From: Bacteroidales bacterium
GTDB taxonomy: Bacteria; Bacteroidota; Bacteroidia; Bacteroidales; F082
Assembly: GCA_017427985.1 (NCBI GenBank)
Contig: JAFRRS010000024.1
Span: 62,001 to 126,000 of the forward strand
Direction of reading: 5' to 3'
DNA: 64,000 bases
Positions 8,366 through 17,365 of this stretch are shown piece after piece (positions within the stretch are counted from its first letter, which is position 1; the number at the start of each line of letters is the position of its first letter). Made by a program: the position numbers and the translations under genes. The notes beneath the pieces were generated by a model that was not told where the DNA came from, ran no database searches, and saw nothing but the letters and a program-made list of their open reading frames with translations.

Positions 8366-8373
8366 AAAGATAC
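8366..8373 (-). promoter_or_regulatory. -7 box for the choline-kinase-like gene
   Basis: TATCTTTG on the minus strand, 42 nt before the ATG at 8324. Confidence 0.6.
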
Positions 8374-8380
8374 ATAAAAG

Positions 8381-8408
8381 TTTAGAGTTTAGAGTTGAAA
8401 GTTTAAAG
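8381..8408. repeat. Heptamer repeat (GTTTAGA type)
   Basis: Four tandem heptamers GTTTAGA, GTTTAGA, GTTGAAA, GTTTAAA, directly upstream of the minus-strand promoter at 8366-8373. They are the same family as 55924-55976. Confidence 0.75.
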
Positions 8409-8448
8409 ATTTTTTCATAAAATTTTTAGTTTTATAAAAAATAATTTG

Positions 8449-8456
8449 TAATTTTG
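8449..8456 (+). promoter_or_regulatory. -7 box for tRNA-Ala
   Basis: TAATTTTG, 16 nt before the tRNA. Confidence 0.65.
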
Positions 8457-8471
8457 CATCCTGAAATTGAT

Positions 8472-8544
8472 GGGGGTTTAGCTCATCTGGTAGAGCGTTA
8501 GGTTCGCAATCTAAAGGTGGCCGGTTCGAGTCCGGTATCCTCCA
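8472..8544 (+). tRNA. tRNA-Ala(CGC)
   Basis: A 73-nt cloverleaf. The acceptor stem GGGGGTT pairs with ATCCTCC with a G3-T70 wobble, the alanine identity pair, and one T-T mismatch at 6-67. The D stem is GCTC/GAGC, the anticodon loop TTCGCAA gives anticodon CGC, and the T loop is TTCGAGT. The CCA end is not encoded. It has its own promoter and is followed by a terminator. Confidence 0.93.
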
Positions 8545-8550
8545 CAATAT

Positions 8551-8589
8551 AACGACAACTTATTGAATATCAATTGGTTGTCGTTTTTT
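8551..8589 (+). terminator. Terminator after tRNA-Ala
   Basis: Stem AACGACAAC (8551-8559) with GTTGTCGTT (8577-8585), running into TTTTTT. Its T-run overlaps the stop codon of the convergent MATE gene at 8588-8590. Confidence 0.85.
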
Positions 8590-9964
8590 ATTTTATATAT
8601 CTAAACACCTTCCTCTGCGTTAATAATAAAATCAGTGCCAGCACCGCACCGAAAACATCGGACACTGTGCAGGAAGCGAAAACGCCTTGAAGACTGTCGA
8701 TGCCCAGATCTTCAAAGATTGTCGGCATGATGAACATCATCGGGATGAGGAAGATGACCTGGCGCGAGAGGCTGGTGACAATGGCAATCCACGGCTTGTC
8801 GATGCTCTGGAAGAAGTTGGAGTTGACGATGGTGAAAGCGATGAGTGGCGTCATCACGGTAATATAAGGCAACGCCATTTGTGAGATATCGAGCAGGATT
8901 GTATCGCTGGTGAACGCCATCGAGATGATGCGAGGCATAGTGCAACCGATGATGGCAGTGACAATGCCTAACAAGACGCAGACTTTCATCGTTAAGATGT
9001 AAACGCGTTTGAGCCTGTCGGGATGACCTGCGCCGTAGTTGTAGCCCGCTATTGGCTGCATTCCCATGCACACTCCGAGGATTATCATTATCATGATGAG
9101 GATGTAGCTGTTGGCGATGCCGTATGCGCCCACTGCCATATCGCCGCCGTATTTTATGAGTTGTTTGTTAAGAATAGCAACCACACCGGCAGCCGCCACG
9201 TTCATCAGGAACGGACTCATTCCTATCATGAAGATATTCTTGAAAATATAACCTTTCGGCTGGAATCCATGTCGGCGGAAGCGGATGAACGAGTCGCGTT
9301 TTATGAAATGCAGCATTGCCAGGAAGGTGGCAAACGCCATCGAGATGGTGGTAGCCCAAGCGGCACCTGCTATTCCCAGATGGAAGACAAAGATAAACAG
9401 GGCGTCAAGACCGATGTTGAGAACCGCACCCGACACGAGCACTATCATCGACTGGTTGGGATAGCCCGACGCGCGCATCAGCGAGACGAGGTTGAACGCC
9501 AAGGTGGTAAGGAACATTCCCGGAAGCACGATGACCATATATTCGCGGGCGTAAGCAACAGTTTCGGCTGTAGCGCCAAACACAAACAATATCTTATCGA
9601 GGAAGATATAGGAAAACAGCATCACCAAGCCGCTCAACACGACGGTGAAAATGACGCTGTTGCCGAGGATGTTCTCCGCCCAGTTGATGTCTTTCTTGCC
9701 CAAAACTATCGACATCCTCGCCCCTGCACCCACTCCAATCAAAGCTCCGAAAGCGTGGATTATATTAATAATAGGTAATGTGATGGCTAAGCCCGCTATT
9801 GCGAGCGCGCCCACTCCGTGTCCTATGAAGATACGGTCACAAATGTTGTAAACCGATGAGATGACCTGGCTCACCACCGACGGCAAGGCGTACATAAGTA
9901 ACAGAGTACCAATGCCTTTCGTCTCCAATTCCCTTGTTCTATCTGTCTGCATTTTGCTTTTCAA
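8588..9964 (-). CDS. MATE-family multidrug/Na+ efflux transporter
   Basis: A 458-residue integral membrane protein with about twelve hydrophobic segments. The N-terminal region (TLLLMYALPSVVSQVISSVYNICDRIFIG) and the repeated second-half motif (GMQPIAGYNYGAG) are typical of MATE exporters of the NorM/MepA type. Such proteins export cationic compounds in exchange for Na+ or H+; the substrate is unknown. The start at 9964 overlaps tatC by 26 nt; an internal Met at 9955 is an alternative. It is the last gene of a tatA-tatC-MATE operon. Confidence 0.92.
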   Translation of the reverse strand: MKSKMQTDRTRELETKGIGTLLLMYALPSVVSQVISSVYNICDRIFIGHGVGALAIAGLAITLPIINIIHAFGALIGVGAGARMSIVLGKKDINWAENILGNSVIFTVVLSGLVMLFSYIFLDKILFVFGATAETVAYAREYMVIVLPGMFLTTLAFNLVSLMRASGYPNQSMIVLVSGAVLNIGLDALFIFVFHLGIAGAAWATTISMAFATFLAMLHFIKRDSFIRFRRHGFQPKGYIFKNIFMIGMSPFLMNVAAAGVVAILNKQLIKYGGDMAVGAYGIANSYILIMIMIILGVCMGMQPIAGYNYGAGHPDRLKRVYILTMKVCVLLGIVTAIIGCTMPRIISMAFTSDTILLDISQMALPYITVMTPLIAFTIVNSNFFQSIDKPWIAIVTSLSRQVIFLIPMMFIMPTIFEDLGIDSLQGVFASCTVSDVFGAVLALILLLTQRKVFRYIK

Positions 9965-10763
9965 TATTTTTTGCTATGCTAATCCCATATTCGTATAAAA
10001 TGTAAAACGGCACAAAAATCAGCAGCTGACTGATGATGTCGGGCGGCGTTATGAGTGCCGAGAGCGCCAAAATGACAACGATGGCGATTTTTCTGTTTTT
10101 CCTTAGCCAAGCTGAAGAAACGATGCCAATCGAGGATAACAATCTTATCAGAAGCGGCAACTGAAACACCAGTCCGGCAGCGAGACAAACACCCAACACA
10201 GTGCTCACATACGAACTCACGTCGATGATGTTTTGTATGCTTCCGTTGGCCTCATAATTGGCGAGGAAGTTGATGCCGAGAGGCGCAATAATGAAGTAGC
10301 TGAACGCAACACCAAGGAAAAACCAAAACACTATCTTCCAGACTATCAATCGTGTACGGCGTTTCATCGTTGTCGAGAGAGCCGGTTTTACAAAGCCCCA
10401 CAGCTGACCGATGATGTAAGGAAACGCTATCACCAGCGCGCCCACCGCCGATGCTTTGATATGAAGCATGAACTGTCCGGCGATCTTGGTGTTATAAATC
10501 TGCAGCGGATTTGCGTTGATTCTCAATGCCTCAGTGCCAGTTAATTCTGCTAATTTTGCAAAAAGTCTGTTAGTAATGAAATAGTTTTCGGAAGGATAAA
10601 AGACGATATTGATGATATCGCCTTTGAAAAATGTGAAGAGTGCGATAAAGAGCAAAACAAAAGCAATCCCGATGTGCACCAACACTTTACGAAGCTCATC
10701 GAGATGCTCGCCGAAGGTCATCTGGATATCTTCGGATTCATCTTCACTTTTACGGAATCCCAT
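9939..10763 (-). CDS. tatC: Sec-independent translocase subunit TatC
   Basis: A 274-residue protein with six predicted membrane helices and the TatC N-terminal signature MTFGHLDELR-like (MTFGEHLDELRKVL), which recognises twin-arginine signal peptides. TatC forms the receptor core that docks folded cargo at the inner membrane. It lies 6 nt downstream of tatA in the same operon. No tatB-like gene is visible, so TatA probably serves both roles, as in other two-component Tat systems. Confidence 0.96.
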   Translation of the reverse strand: MGFRKSEDESEDIQMTFGEHLDELRKVLVHIGIAFVLLFIALFTFFKGDIINIVFYPSENYFITNRLFAKLAELTGTEALRINANPLQIYNTKIAGQFMLHIKASAVGALVIAFPYIIGQLWGFVKPALSTTMKRRTRLIVWKIVFWFFLGVAFSYFIIAPLGINFLANYEANGSIQNIIDVSSYVSTVLGVCLAAGLVFQLPLLIRLLSSIGIVSSAWLRKNRKIAIVVILALSALITPPDIISQLLIFVPFYILYEYGISIAKNIEKQNADR

Positions 10764-10769
10764 TGGGGG

Positions 10770-10970
10770 TTATTTCTCCTCTGGTTTTTCTTCTTTTTTC
10801 TCGCTTTTCTCGCTGGTTGGCTCGTTCATTGCGTCTTTGAATTCCTTGACGCCCTTGCCCATTCCGCGCATCAGCTCAGGGAGTTTCTTGCCGCCGAAAA
10901 GCAGCAAAATAGCCAGCACGATAAGAATTATTTCACCGGTTCCGATACCGCCTAAAAACAATGTTGTCAT
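10770..10970 (-). CDS. tatA: Twin-arginine translocase pore subunit TatA
   Basis: A 66-residue protein with one N-terminal membrane helix (GTGEIILIVLAILLLFGGKKLPEL), an amphipathic helix beginning at the FGGKKLPEL hinge, and a charged Lys/Glu tail. This is the standard TatA/E layout; it oligomerises to open the membrane for folded proteins bound by TatC. It is first in the operon, with a -7 box at 10994-11001. Confidence 0.95.
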   Translation of the reverse strand: MTTLFLGGIGTGEIILIVLAILLLFGGKKLPELMRGMGKGVKEFKDAMNEPTSEKSEKKEEKPEEK

Positions 10971-10993
10971 AACTTTTTCACTTTATCAAGATG

Positions 10994-11001
10994 CAAAAAT
11001 A
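10994..11001 (-). promoter_or_regulatory. -7 box of the tat operon
   Basis: TATTTTTG on the minus strand, 24 nt before the tatA ATG. Confidence 0.65.
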
Positions 11002-11057
11002 CAAAAAATCGGGATTATTTTTCATAATTTGGTATTTATTTTTTGATTCAATGATGT

Positions 11058-11278
11058 TGCGTGTCTTCGACACGCATTGACCATCCACCTTATCTTTCCA
11101 TACCCCGCACGATGTGCGGGGTTATTAGGTTAGTGTGCCTTCAGCACACTCTGGACTACCACATAAAGACGTCCGACGCGTATCGGAGATACGCTATCCT
11201 AGTATCCCCTGACAAACGTAGTGCAGTCTGGGGCGACGAAGTCGAGCCCAGGGAGTCCAAGGCGTGCCGGAGGCACGC
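11058..11278. repeat. Array of six hairpins, mostly with 3-nt loops (array A)
   Basis: This fills most of the 307-nt gap between tatA and mfd, which holds no gene. Successive stems are TGCGTGTC (loop TTC, 11058-11076), CCCCGCAC (loop GAT, 11103-11121), AGTGTGC (5-nt loop, 11132-11150), GCGTATC (loop GGA, 11178-11194), CTGGGGCGAC with a bulge (loop GAA, 11228-11251) and GCGTGCC (loop GGA, 11262-11278). The last stem ends on the first base of the mfd stop codon (11278-11280, read as TAG on the minus strand). The hairpins may end or protect the mfd transcript. Confidence 0.85.
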
Positions 11279-14200
11279 TACTGAATCTCGCGAAGCAAAT
11301 CCAAAGCGTCTTTCACCCTGTCAACAACCTTGAAAATCAATATGTTTTTGCCGTTTTGCTCCTTAAACTGACAGCGTTTGAGATGGTCGGAAGCGTAACG
11401 GATGATTTTTTGGAAAGTCGCCGTGTTAAAGTATTCCGACTCCTGATCCTGCAGGAAATAGCAGGTCATATCGCCTTTTTTGAGGACGATTTTCTCGAAT
11501 CCGAGGTCGCGGGCAATCCAGCGTAAACGTACGGTATTCAAGAGGTCGTTTGCCTGCGGCGGAAGTTCACCGAAACGGTCGATGAGGTTGTCGGTAAACC
11601 GCATCAAACCTTCTTCATTTTCAATATGATCGAGTTCGTTGTAGAGACTGATACGCTCAGCGGATGAGTCGACGTATTCGTTCGGAAGAAGTATCTCCAG
11701 ATCCGACTCAATGGCGCATTCGCGAACGTATTTCTTCTCTTCCTCTGGTTTTTCGAAGAGGTCTTTGAACTCGTTTTCCTTGAGTTCCATGATTGCCTCG
11801 TCGAGGATCTTATGATATGTCTCGAAGCCGATATCGTTGATGAATCCGCTCTGCTCTGCACCGAGAAGGTTACCGGCTCCACGGATGTCGAGGTCGCGCA
11901 TTGCGATGTTGAAGCCGCTACCCAAATCGGAGAATTCCTCGAGGGCTCGCAGACGTTTCTGTGCCTCATCGCTGAGCATCGCCAACGGAGGTGTGAGGAG
12001 GTAGCAGAACGCCTTTTTGTTGGAACGTCCCACCCTACCGCGCAACTGGTGCAGGTCGCTCAGTCCGTATTTGTGCGCATCGTTGATAATGATGGTGTTG
12101 GCGTTCGGAATGTCCAGTCCCGCCTCGATAATCGTGGTGCACAGAAGCACGTCGTACTTGCCGTCGATGAAGTCGAGCATAATCTGTTCGAGCTTGTCGC
12201 CCTCCATCTGACCGTGACCCACAGCCACCTTCGCACCCGGCACGCAGCTGATAATCATATCGTAAACCTCCATGATATTTTGGATGCGGTTATGCACGAA
12301 AAACACCTGTCCGTCGCGCGCGAGCTCATACTGGATAGCGTCTCTTATGACGTCTGGAGAGAACGAACGTAGTTCGGTCTCGACAGGATATCTGTTCGGT
12401 GGCGGCGTGGTGATGATGCTCATATCGCGAGCTCCCATCATCGAAAACTGCAGTGTTCTCGGGATAGGCGTTGCCGTCAAGGTGAGGGTGTCGACGTTGG
12501 TTTTCATCTGTTTCAGCTTCTCCTTTGCAGAAACACCGAACTTCTGCTCCTCGTCGATAATCAGCAGACCTAAGTCCTTGAACTCCACATCTTTACTGAT
12601 GATTCGATGAGTACCTATTAATATATCGATGCGACCGTTTTTAACATCTTCCAAAGTCTTTTTCTGTTCTTTGGCTGTCTTGAAACGGTTCATGTAGTCG
12701 ATGGTGACTGGGAAGCCTTTCAAGCGGCTTGAGAACGTATGAAAATGCTGCAAAGCGAGCACTGTTGTAGGTACCAAAACAGCCACTTGTTTCGAGTCGC
12801 TGACAGCTTTGAAAGCAGCACGAATGGCAACTTCAGTCTTTCCGAAACCGACATCACCGCAAACGAGACGGTCCATAGGCGATTCCTTTTCCATGTCACG
12901 CTTCACATCGATGGTCGCCTTGAGCTGATCGGGAGTGTCCTCGTACATGAACGAAGCCTCCAATTCAGTCTGCAGGTAGGTGTCGGGCATAAACTGGAAA
13001 CCTTGCGAGTTTTTACGCTCAGCGTAGAGTTTTATCAGCTCGCGCGCTATGTCCTTGACCTTGCTCTTTGTCTTTGATTTCAGTTTGTTCCACGCATTCG
13101 AGCCCAGTTTGCTCAGCGTCGGCTCCATGCCGTCCTTGCCTGAATATTTCGAGATGCGGTGCAGCGAATGTATGCTCACATACAGCAAGTCGCCGTTCTG
13201 ATAGATGAGACGCAGCGCCTCCTGCTGTTTTCCGTTGTGGTCGATGATTTCCAAGCCGTCGAAACGTCCGATACCGTGGTCGATATGAGTGACGTAATCG
13301 CCTGGTTTCAAATCGTATAACTCTTTGATTGTCAGCGCCTGACTGCTTGCAAAACCTTCACGGAGATGGAAGCGGTGATAACGCTCAAAAATCTGGTGGT
13401 CGGTGAAGCAGCACAGCCTTTGGTCGTTGTCGACGAAACCCGCTTGGATGGAATATAATATAGGTGTAAAGTCGTGGTTCGACTCGTCCTTCTGCTGCAA
13501 ATCGTTCAAGATGCTCTGGATTCGTTCGAGCTGACGCTTGCTTTCGGAGAAGAAAAGTATGCGGTAGCCTCTGTCTTTCAACGAGTTAATGGTGTTTTGC
13601 AACATCTCGAAGTTCTTGTTGAACACAGGCTGACTGGTCGTGTTGAACTCAACAATCTCCTTCCCCACCGAATCGGAATATGTCTCAAACGTAACTGATT
13701 TAAAATCATCGAGTTGCGTTAAAAGCTCATCGCTTTGCGCAAATAAAGTCTCAGGCGATTTAAGGTTCTCATTTTCTTCGGAAGATTCGTAAGCATCGAC
13801 GGCTTTTTTATACTCGGCATCGATTCTCTCTTTCAGAAAATCGCTCTCGTCGAGCCACATAACCGTCTGATTCTGAAGATATTGAAAGATTGTCTCACGT
13901 TCTTCCGAAAGGTTATGGTCCTGAAGATTCGGCAACAAAACTATGCGTTGCAGCTTCTCAATCGAAAGCTGGTCGACTGGATTGAACGAGCGAATCGACT
14001 CCACCTCGTCGAAATCGAAAACTATACGATATGGATAGTCGTTGGCGAACGAAAACACATCGACAATGCCGCCACGAATGGCGAATTGACCCGGTTCGAC
14101 CACGAAATCGACATGCTCGAAGTTATATTCAAGCAAAGCGTCGGTAATGAAATCCATATCAACCTTCTCGCCCACTGCAAGCTTTAAAGTGTTCTTACTC

Positions 14201-14628
14201 AATATCTTACGAGTGACAATTTTTTCACTCAACGCTTCAGGGTAAGAAACGATTATCGTCTTGCGCTCGGATGTCGAAACCCTTTGCAAAACCTCGGTTC
14301 GCGATAAGATATAGGTGTTATCTGGCTTCTCGGGCTCATACGGACGTTTGTACGAGGTCGGATAGAACAGAATCATCTTCTTGGCGTAGTCCTGCTCGCG
14401 CTCGCCGAAGATATTCTCGAGGTCGTTGTAGAAATACGCCGCACTCTCCTTGTCGGGACACACCACAAAATGCTGTCCTCCAAGCTTCTCAAACGCGCTT
14501 GCAACAGCGAAAGCCTTCGCCGAGCCTACAATGCCCTTGCAAAACACGCTCTTCTTATCATTAAGATAATCAACGAGTTGCAAAATTCGAGCATCGTCTT
14601 TATAATATGAAATAGGATTTTCTTTCAC
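11278..14628 (-). CDS. mfd: Transcription-repair coupling factor Mfd
   Basis: A large (1116-residue) DNA translocase that removes stalled RNA polymerase and recruits UvrA. It has the UvrB-homology N-terminus, the RNA polymerase interaction domain, a helicase core with GDVGFGKTEVA (Walker A), DEEQKFG (Walker B) and HQLRGRVGRS (motif VI), and the TRCF C-terminal domain. The frame stays open to 14712, but those first 28 codons are read from a 67-bp dispersed palindrome. A -7 box at 14634-14641 lies inside that extension, so the start is placed at GTG 14628, six nt from the box; the transcript would be leaderless or nearly so. uvrC is also in this window (24810). Confidence 0.94.
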   Translation of the reverse strand: MKENPISYYKDDARILQLVDYLNDKKSVFCKGIVGSAKAFAVASAFEKLGGQHFVVCPDKESAAYFYNDLENIFGEREQDYAKKMILFYPTSYKRPYEPEKPDNTYILSRTEVLQRVSTSERKTIIVSYPEALSEKIVTRKILSKNTLKLAVGEKVDMDFITDALLEYNFEHVDFVVEPGQFAIRGGIVDVFSFANDYPYRIVFDFDEVESIRSFNPVDQLSIEKLQRIVLLPNLQDHNLSEERETIFQYLQNQTVMWLDESDFLKERIDAEYKKAVDAYESSEENENLKSPETLFAQSDELLTQLDDFKSVTFETYSDSVGKEIVEFNTTSQPVFNKNFEMLQNTINSLKDRGYRILFFSESKRQLERIQSILNDLQQKDESNHDFTPILYSIQAGFVDNDQRLCCFTDHQIFERYHRFHLREGFASSQALTIKELYDLKPGDYVTHIDHGIGRFDGLEIIDHNGKQQEALRLIYQNGDLLYVSIHSLHRISKYSGKDGMEPTLSKLGSNAWNKLKSKTKSKVKDIARELIKLYAERKNSQGFQFMPDTYLQTELEASFMYEDTPDQLKATIDVKRDMEKESPMDRLVCGDVGFGKTEVAIRAAFKAVSDSKQVAVLVPTTVLALQHFHTFSSRLKGFPVTIDYMNRFKTAKEQKKTLEDVKNGRIDILIGTHRIISKDVEFKDLGLLIIDEEQKFGVSAKEKLKQMKTNVDTLTLTATPIPRTLQFSMMGARDMSIITTPPPNRYPVETELRSFSPDVIRDAIQYELARDGQVFFVHNRIQNIMEVYDMIISCVPGAKVAVGHGQMEGDKLEQIMLDFIDGKYDVLLCTTIIEAGLDIPNANTIIINDAHKYGLSDLHQLRGRVGRSNKKAFCYLLTPPLAMLSDEAQKRLRALEEFSDLGSGFNIAMRDLDIRGAGNLLGAEQSGFINDIGFETYHKILDEAIMELKENEFKDLFEKPEEEKKYVRECAIESDLEILLPNEYVDSSAERISLYNELDHIENEEGLMRFTDNLIDRFGELPPQANDLLNTVRLRWIARDLGFEKIVLKKGDMTCYFLQDQESEYFNTATFQKIIRYASDHLKRCQFKEQNGKNILIFKVVDRVKDALDLLREIQ

Positions 14629-14633
14629 GGGTG

Positions 14634-14641
14634 CAAAAATA
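14634..14641 (-). promoter_or_regulatory. -7 box of mfd (leaderless)
   Basis: TATTTTTG on the minus strand, its G six nt before the GTG start. The 67-bp palindromic element ends 8 nt upstream of the box. Confidence 0.6.
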
Positions 14642-14649
14642 ATAAAAAT

Positions 14650-14716
14650 TTTAATGCCATTTGCAGAAATGCGACCTACCACAGGGTACTGTGAGCATTT
14701 CGAAAATGACATTAAA
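14650..14716 (-). repeat. 67-bp palindromic element, copy 1
   Basis: An imperfect 67-bp palindrome with ends TTTAATGYCATTT and a central CACAG-GGTA-CTGTG hairpin. The same element is at 17291-17357 (inverted) and 46268-46334. Here it lies upstream of the mfd -7 box and also provides the TAA stop (14712-14714) of the AraC-type gene. Read on the minus strand, its orientation relative to mfd equals that of copy 2 relative to dusB. Confidence 0.92.
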
Positions 14717-15803
14717 ATCGCGAAGCACCAGCACTCCTCTCAAATAGATACTTCGATGGAGTTTTTCCGTACTTGCTCTTAAACGAGCGTAAAAACGTAG
14801 AGTATGAATTGAAGCCAACCATGACTGAAATGTCCTCTATGGATTTCTGGCTTTCAGAGTTTTTGCCTTCCAACATGATTTTCGCCTCTTCCAAGCGGAA
14901 ATCATTGATATATTCGTAGAATGTCATGTGGCGCTCTTGGTTGATGTAGTTGCTCAGGTACTGCCGGTTTGTTCCCAACAACTGCGCCAACTTCTGCAAC
15001 GTCAGCGTGCTGTCTCGATAATATTGCATCTCACGTATGATCTGTTCAATGTCTTTGGAAAACAAGGTTTTATAATAAGGATCCTTGTCTCCCTGATTTC
15101 CCAAGACAAACACCTTTTGGGTGATGATTTTATGCATGACATACATCACAATCACTATCGAAATCAGGCAATAGACGGAGTCAAAAATCAAGCTGTAATC
15201 GTCTTCCTGTCCGACAAACCAATCTTGCTGCGACAAGCTGTCGACATACCACAGAAGCTGGTAGACGAAAAACAATGTAACAACCACGTTACTCCAACGA
15301 AGGTCGAAATACTCCAAATTGCTCACATTGTTGTTAAGCATATCGGTGTATTTCTTGATGGAATACTGCAAATACACCATGATAATCAAGCATGTTACCA
15401 AGGTGAAAATCTGCATGGCTGGCAATATTTTCGGACTTTCGGTGATGGTAAACAACGCCATAGCCACGACATATGGGATTTCAACTATAAGCAGTTGCGA
15501 CAATTTATAGCGATTGGGAAATACCAACGAGATGCCAAAAGCGATGTAGCCTCCCACTATTACATAGTCGAAGAGAATAAACAGTGTGTTGAGAAAATCT
15601 GCACACGCCAAATCGCTGCACGCCACCACCAAAAAATTATTGAAAAAACCTATAGAGTGTAAAAACAACGTTATCGCAAAGACCTTTTGGAACTGGTAGG
15701 TGGAATAATGACGGAGCATATATATCCCACAGCCCATCAGGGCAAATTGCGCTATGCCTGAAACAAAGCAAAGCAACATGATATACAACGAGTCACTATT
15801 CAT
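14712..15803 (-). CDS. Membrane-anchored AraC-family regulator
   Basis: A 363-residue protein in two parts. Residues 1 to about 230 carry about six or seven hydrophobic helices. The last 120 residues form an AraC-type double helix-turn-helix (TLQKLAQLLGTNRQYLSNYINQ and IEDISVMVGFNSYSTFLRSFKSKYGKTPSKY). It is probably a membrane sensor that regulates DNA directly; signal and targets are unknown. The ATG lies six nt from the -7 box, suggesting a leaderless mRNA. The stop codon is supplied by the palindromic element. The divergent gene at 16004 is the most obvious candidate target. Confidence 0.88.
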   Translation of the reverse strand: MNSDSLYIMLLCFVSGIAQFALMGCGIYMLRHYSTYQFQKVFAITLFLHSIGFFNNFLVVACSDLACADFLNTLFILFDYVIVGGYIAFGISLVFPNRYKLSQLLIVEIPYVVAMALFTITESPKILPAMQIFTLVTCLIIMVYLQYSIKKYTDMLNNNVSNLEYFDLRWSNVVVTLFFVYQLLWYVDSLSQQDWFVGQEDDYSLIFDSVYCLISIVIVMYVMHKIITQKVFVLGNQGDKDPYYKTLFSKDIEQIIREMQYYRDSTLTLQKLAQLLGTNRQYLSNYINQERHMTFYEYINDFRLEEAKIMLEGKNSESQKSIEDISVMVGFNSYSTFLRSFKSKYGKTPSKYLFERSAGASRF

Positions 15804-15808
15804 ATTTG

Positions 15809-15816
15809 CAAAATTA
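15809..15816 (-). promoter_or_regulatory. -7 box of the AraC-type gene (leaderless)
   Basis: TAATTTTG on the minus strand; its G is six nt from the ATG at 15803. Confidence 0.6.
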
Positions 15817-15861
15817 CAATTTTTTCCTATTATTATCCAAATTTCAATTATCAGATGTCGT

Positions 15862-15891
15862 TTTTTACGTATTGCAATCTAATTTTTACGT
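15862..15891. promoter_or_regulatory. Direct repeat TTTTTACGT, candidate operator
   Basis: Two copies of TTTTTACGT start at 15862 and 15883, 21 bp (two helical turns) apart, in the divergent region between the AraC-type regulator and the membrane protein gene. They lie 46-75 bp upstream of the regulator's -7 box. GTCG and GACGAC flank the pair. This spacing fits binding by an AraC-type protein. Confidence 0.4.
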
Positions 15892-16003
15892 TTTGACGAC
15901 TAAAACTTGATTTTCTTACCCAAAGCAGATTTCATTTTTACACAGCGAAAGATCAAGAAAAGAAATAATCAGGAATTTTGTAAATAAATAAAACTCTTGA
16001 AAC

Positions 16004-17260
16004 ATGGGACTTTTTAGCAAGAAAAAGAAGCAGCCTACTGGCGACAAGGCTTGTCAGCAGGGTTATCTGTCGTTTTCACCAGACGACGTTAAAAAACAGG
16101 AAGAAGCAAGCAAGGACAACAGCGAAGCCTATGACCTCTTATGGCAGGCGATGACAACTTCTTCGCACATCTCAAAGAGAGACAAAAAAGGTAACGAGGT
16201 GCCTATCGACGACGTTTATCCGGTTAGTTTGGAAGAGACTCTGGAGATGGAACGTCTGCTCAACGAAGCGGAGGAAAAAATCCAGGACCACAATGACGAG
16301 CCTCTTAACAACCAAATCGGCGAGCTTCGCTACATCATCGACTGGTCAAAGAAACGCCATTTCAACTTCTCATGGATTGTCATTTTAGGCGTGATTCTTG
16401 GATTGTTTGTATTGAATCATTTCAGGGCTTATCCGCGCGAGCAGGCAAAGAAATGGAAAGCAATAGTCAATAAAGTTGACAATTGGGTTGAGCAGGACAC
16501 AACGATAACTTGGGAAAACACACAAGCGCGTTATTACTCCAGCATAGAAGATTTCCGTTTCAAATCAGCAAATGTGTACAAAGCCGCCATCGTCGGAAGA
16601 CAAAAGAGCGGTTACAACTATGATTTGAATAGAATTGATGAAATCAAAGGTCAACTGGACACTGTAAAATCAAAAGACAAGAAAAAACGGTTGACCAAAG
16701 AGCTGAAGTCTTGCGAGAAATACATCGAAGAATGCAAGAAAGACGGAGAAGAGTATTCAAAACTTGAATTCAAAGAGCTCAAGAAAATGGCGGAGAAGGA
16801 TTGTAAAACAATCTACAAGCGCTACAGAAAAGAGGCTCGCAAATACACATTCTGGATCTGGGTGTTCATCATAATGATACCTTTATATATCATCGCCGAT
16901 CGTCCATACGGCTGGATGGAGACGCGACATCGATTGGAGTCGAAGATTCTCGGAGGCATCAAGAAAATTGGATATGCTCTGGCTGTGGGAATGTTCTCGG
17001 GAGGTGTCGCGATGCAGTTCATGCCTGACCTTTTGGTCAAATACACATATTCCAACGGCCGCACGGAGACAAGAAGCGAGATGAATCCCGATAATGTTAT
17101 GATTATGATGATGAAAGCATTGTTGATAATCGGTGCAATATTCGTCGCAGCCATCACAAGCGCGTTCCTGATGACATACTCGACAGTCACAGGCTTGATT
17201 CGCAACTACAACTGGGAGTCGATTTTAGCCACGGCAAAGACCAAAATCGGGAAAAAATAA
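16004..17260 (+). CDS. Unknown membrane protein
   Basis: This 418-residue protein is not recognised. It begins with a polar, Lys-rich region (MGLFSKKKKQP). One membrane helix lies near residues 124-140 (FSWIVILGVILGLFVL), followed by about 140 residues of charged coiled-coil-like sequence rich in Lys and Glu. A second helix (YTFWIWVFIIMIPLYIIA) and two more near the C-terminus (a Gly-rich one around GMFSGGVAMQF, and MMKALLIIGAIFVAAITSAFLM) complete it. The coiled-coil region is probably held between the first two helices on one side of the membrane. It is divergent from the AraC-type regulator. No clean -7 box was seen, which would suit an activated promoter. Confidence 0.8.
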   Translation: MGLFSKKKKQPTGDKACQQGYLSFSPDDVKKQEEASKDNSEAYDLLWQAMTTSSHISKRDKKGNEVPIDDVYPVSLEETLEMERLLNEAEEKIQDHNDEPLNNQIGELRYIIDWSKKRHFNFSWIVILGVILGLFVLNHFRAYPREQAKKWKAIVNKVDNWVEQDTTITWENTQARYYSSIEDFRFKSANVYKAAIVGRQKSGYNYDLNRIDEIKGQLDTVKSKDKKKRLTKELKSCEKYIEECKKDGEEYSKLEFKELKKMAEKDCKTIYKRYRKEARKYTFWIWVFIIMIPLYIIADRPYGWMETRHRLESKILGGIKKIGYALAVGMFSGGVAMQFMPDLLVKYTYSNGRTETRSEMNPDNVMIMMMKALLIIGAIFVAAITSAFLMTYSTVTGLIRNYNWESILATAKTKIGKK

Positions 17261-17290
17261 GTTTTAAATTTTTAATGATTGGTTAACATT

Positions 17291-17357
17291 TTTAATGCCA
17301 TTTTCGAAATGCTCACAGTACCCTGTGGTAGGTCGCATTTCTGCAAATGGCATTAAA
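17291..17357 (+). repeat. 67-bp palindromic element, copy 2
   Basis: The reverse complement of copy 1, nearly identical over its whole length. It ends 8 nt upstream of the dusB -7 box, the same layout as copy 1 and mfd. Confidence 0.92.
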
Positions 17358-17365
17358 AAATTTGT

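Noticed and set aside
9023..9778. 251-codon plus-strand frame opposite the MATE gene
   Set aside because: His/Asp/Glu-rich antisense composition typical of shadows of membrane-protein genes; no domain.
14629..14712. Longer N-terminus of mfd starting at 14712
   Set aside because: The extra 28 codons are read from the 67-bp repeat, and a -7 box lies inside them; the family sequence begins at the GTG.
14650..17357. 67-bp elements as insertion-sequence ends flanking a transposon
   Set aside because: The two copies are inverted around the AraC-type gene and the membrane protein, but no transposase lies between and a third copy stands alone; target duplications were not seen.
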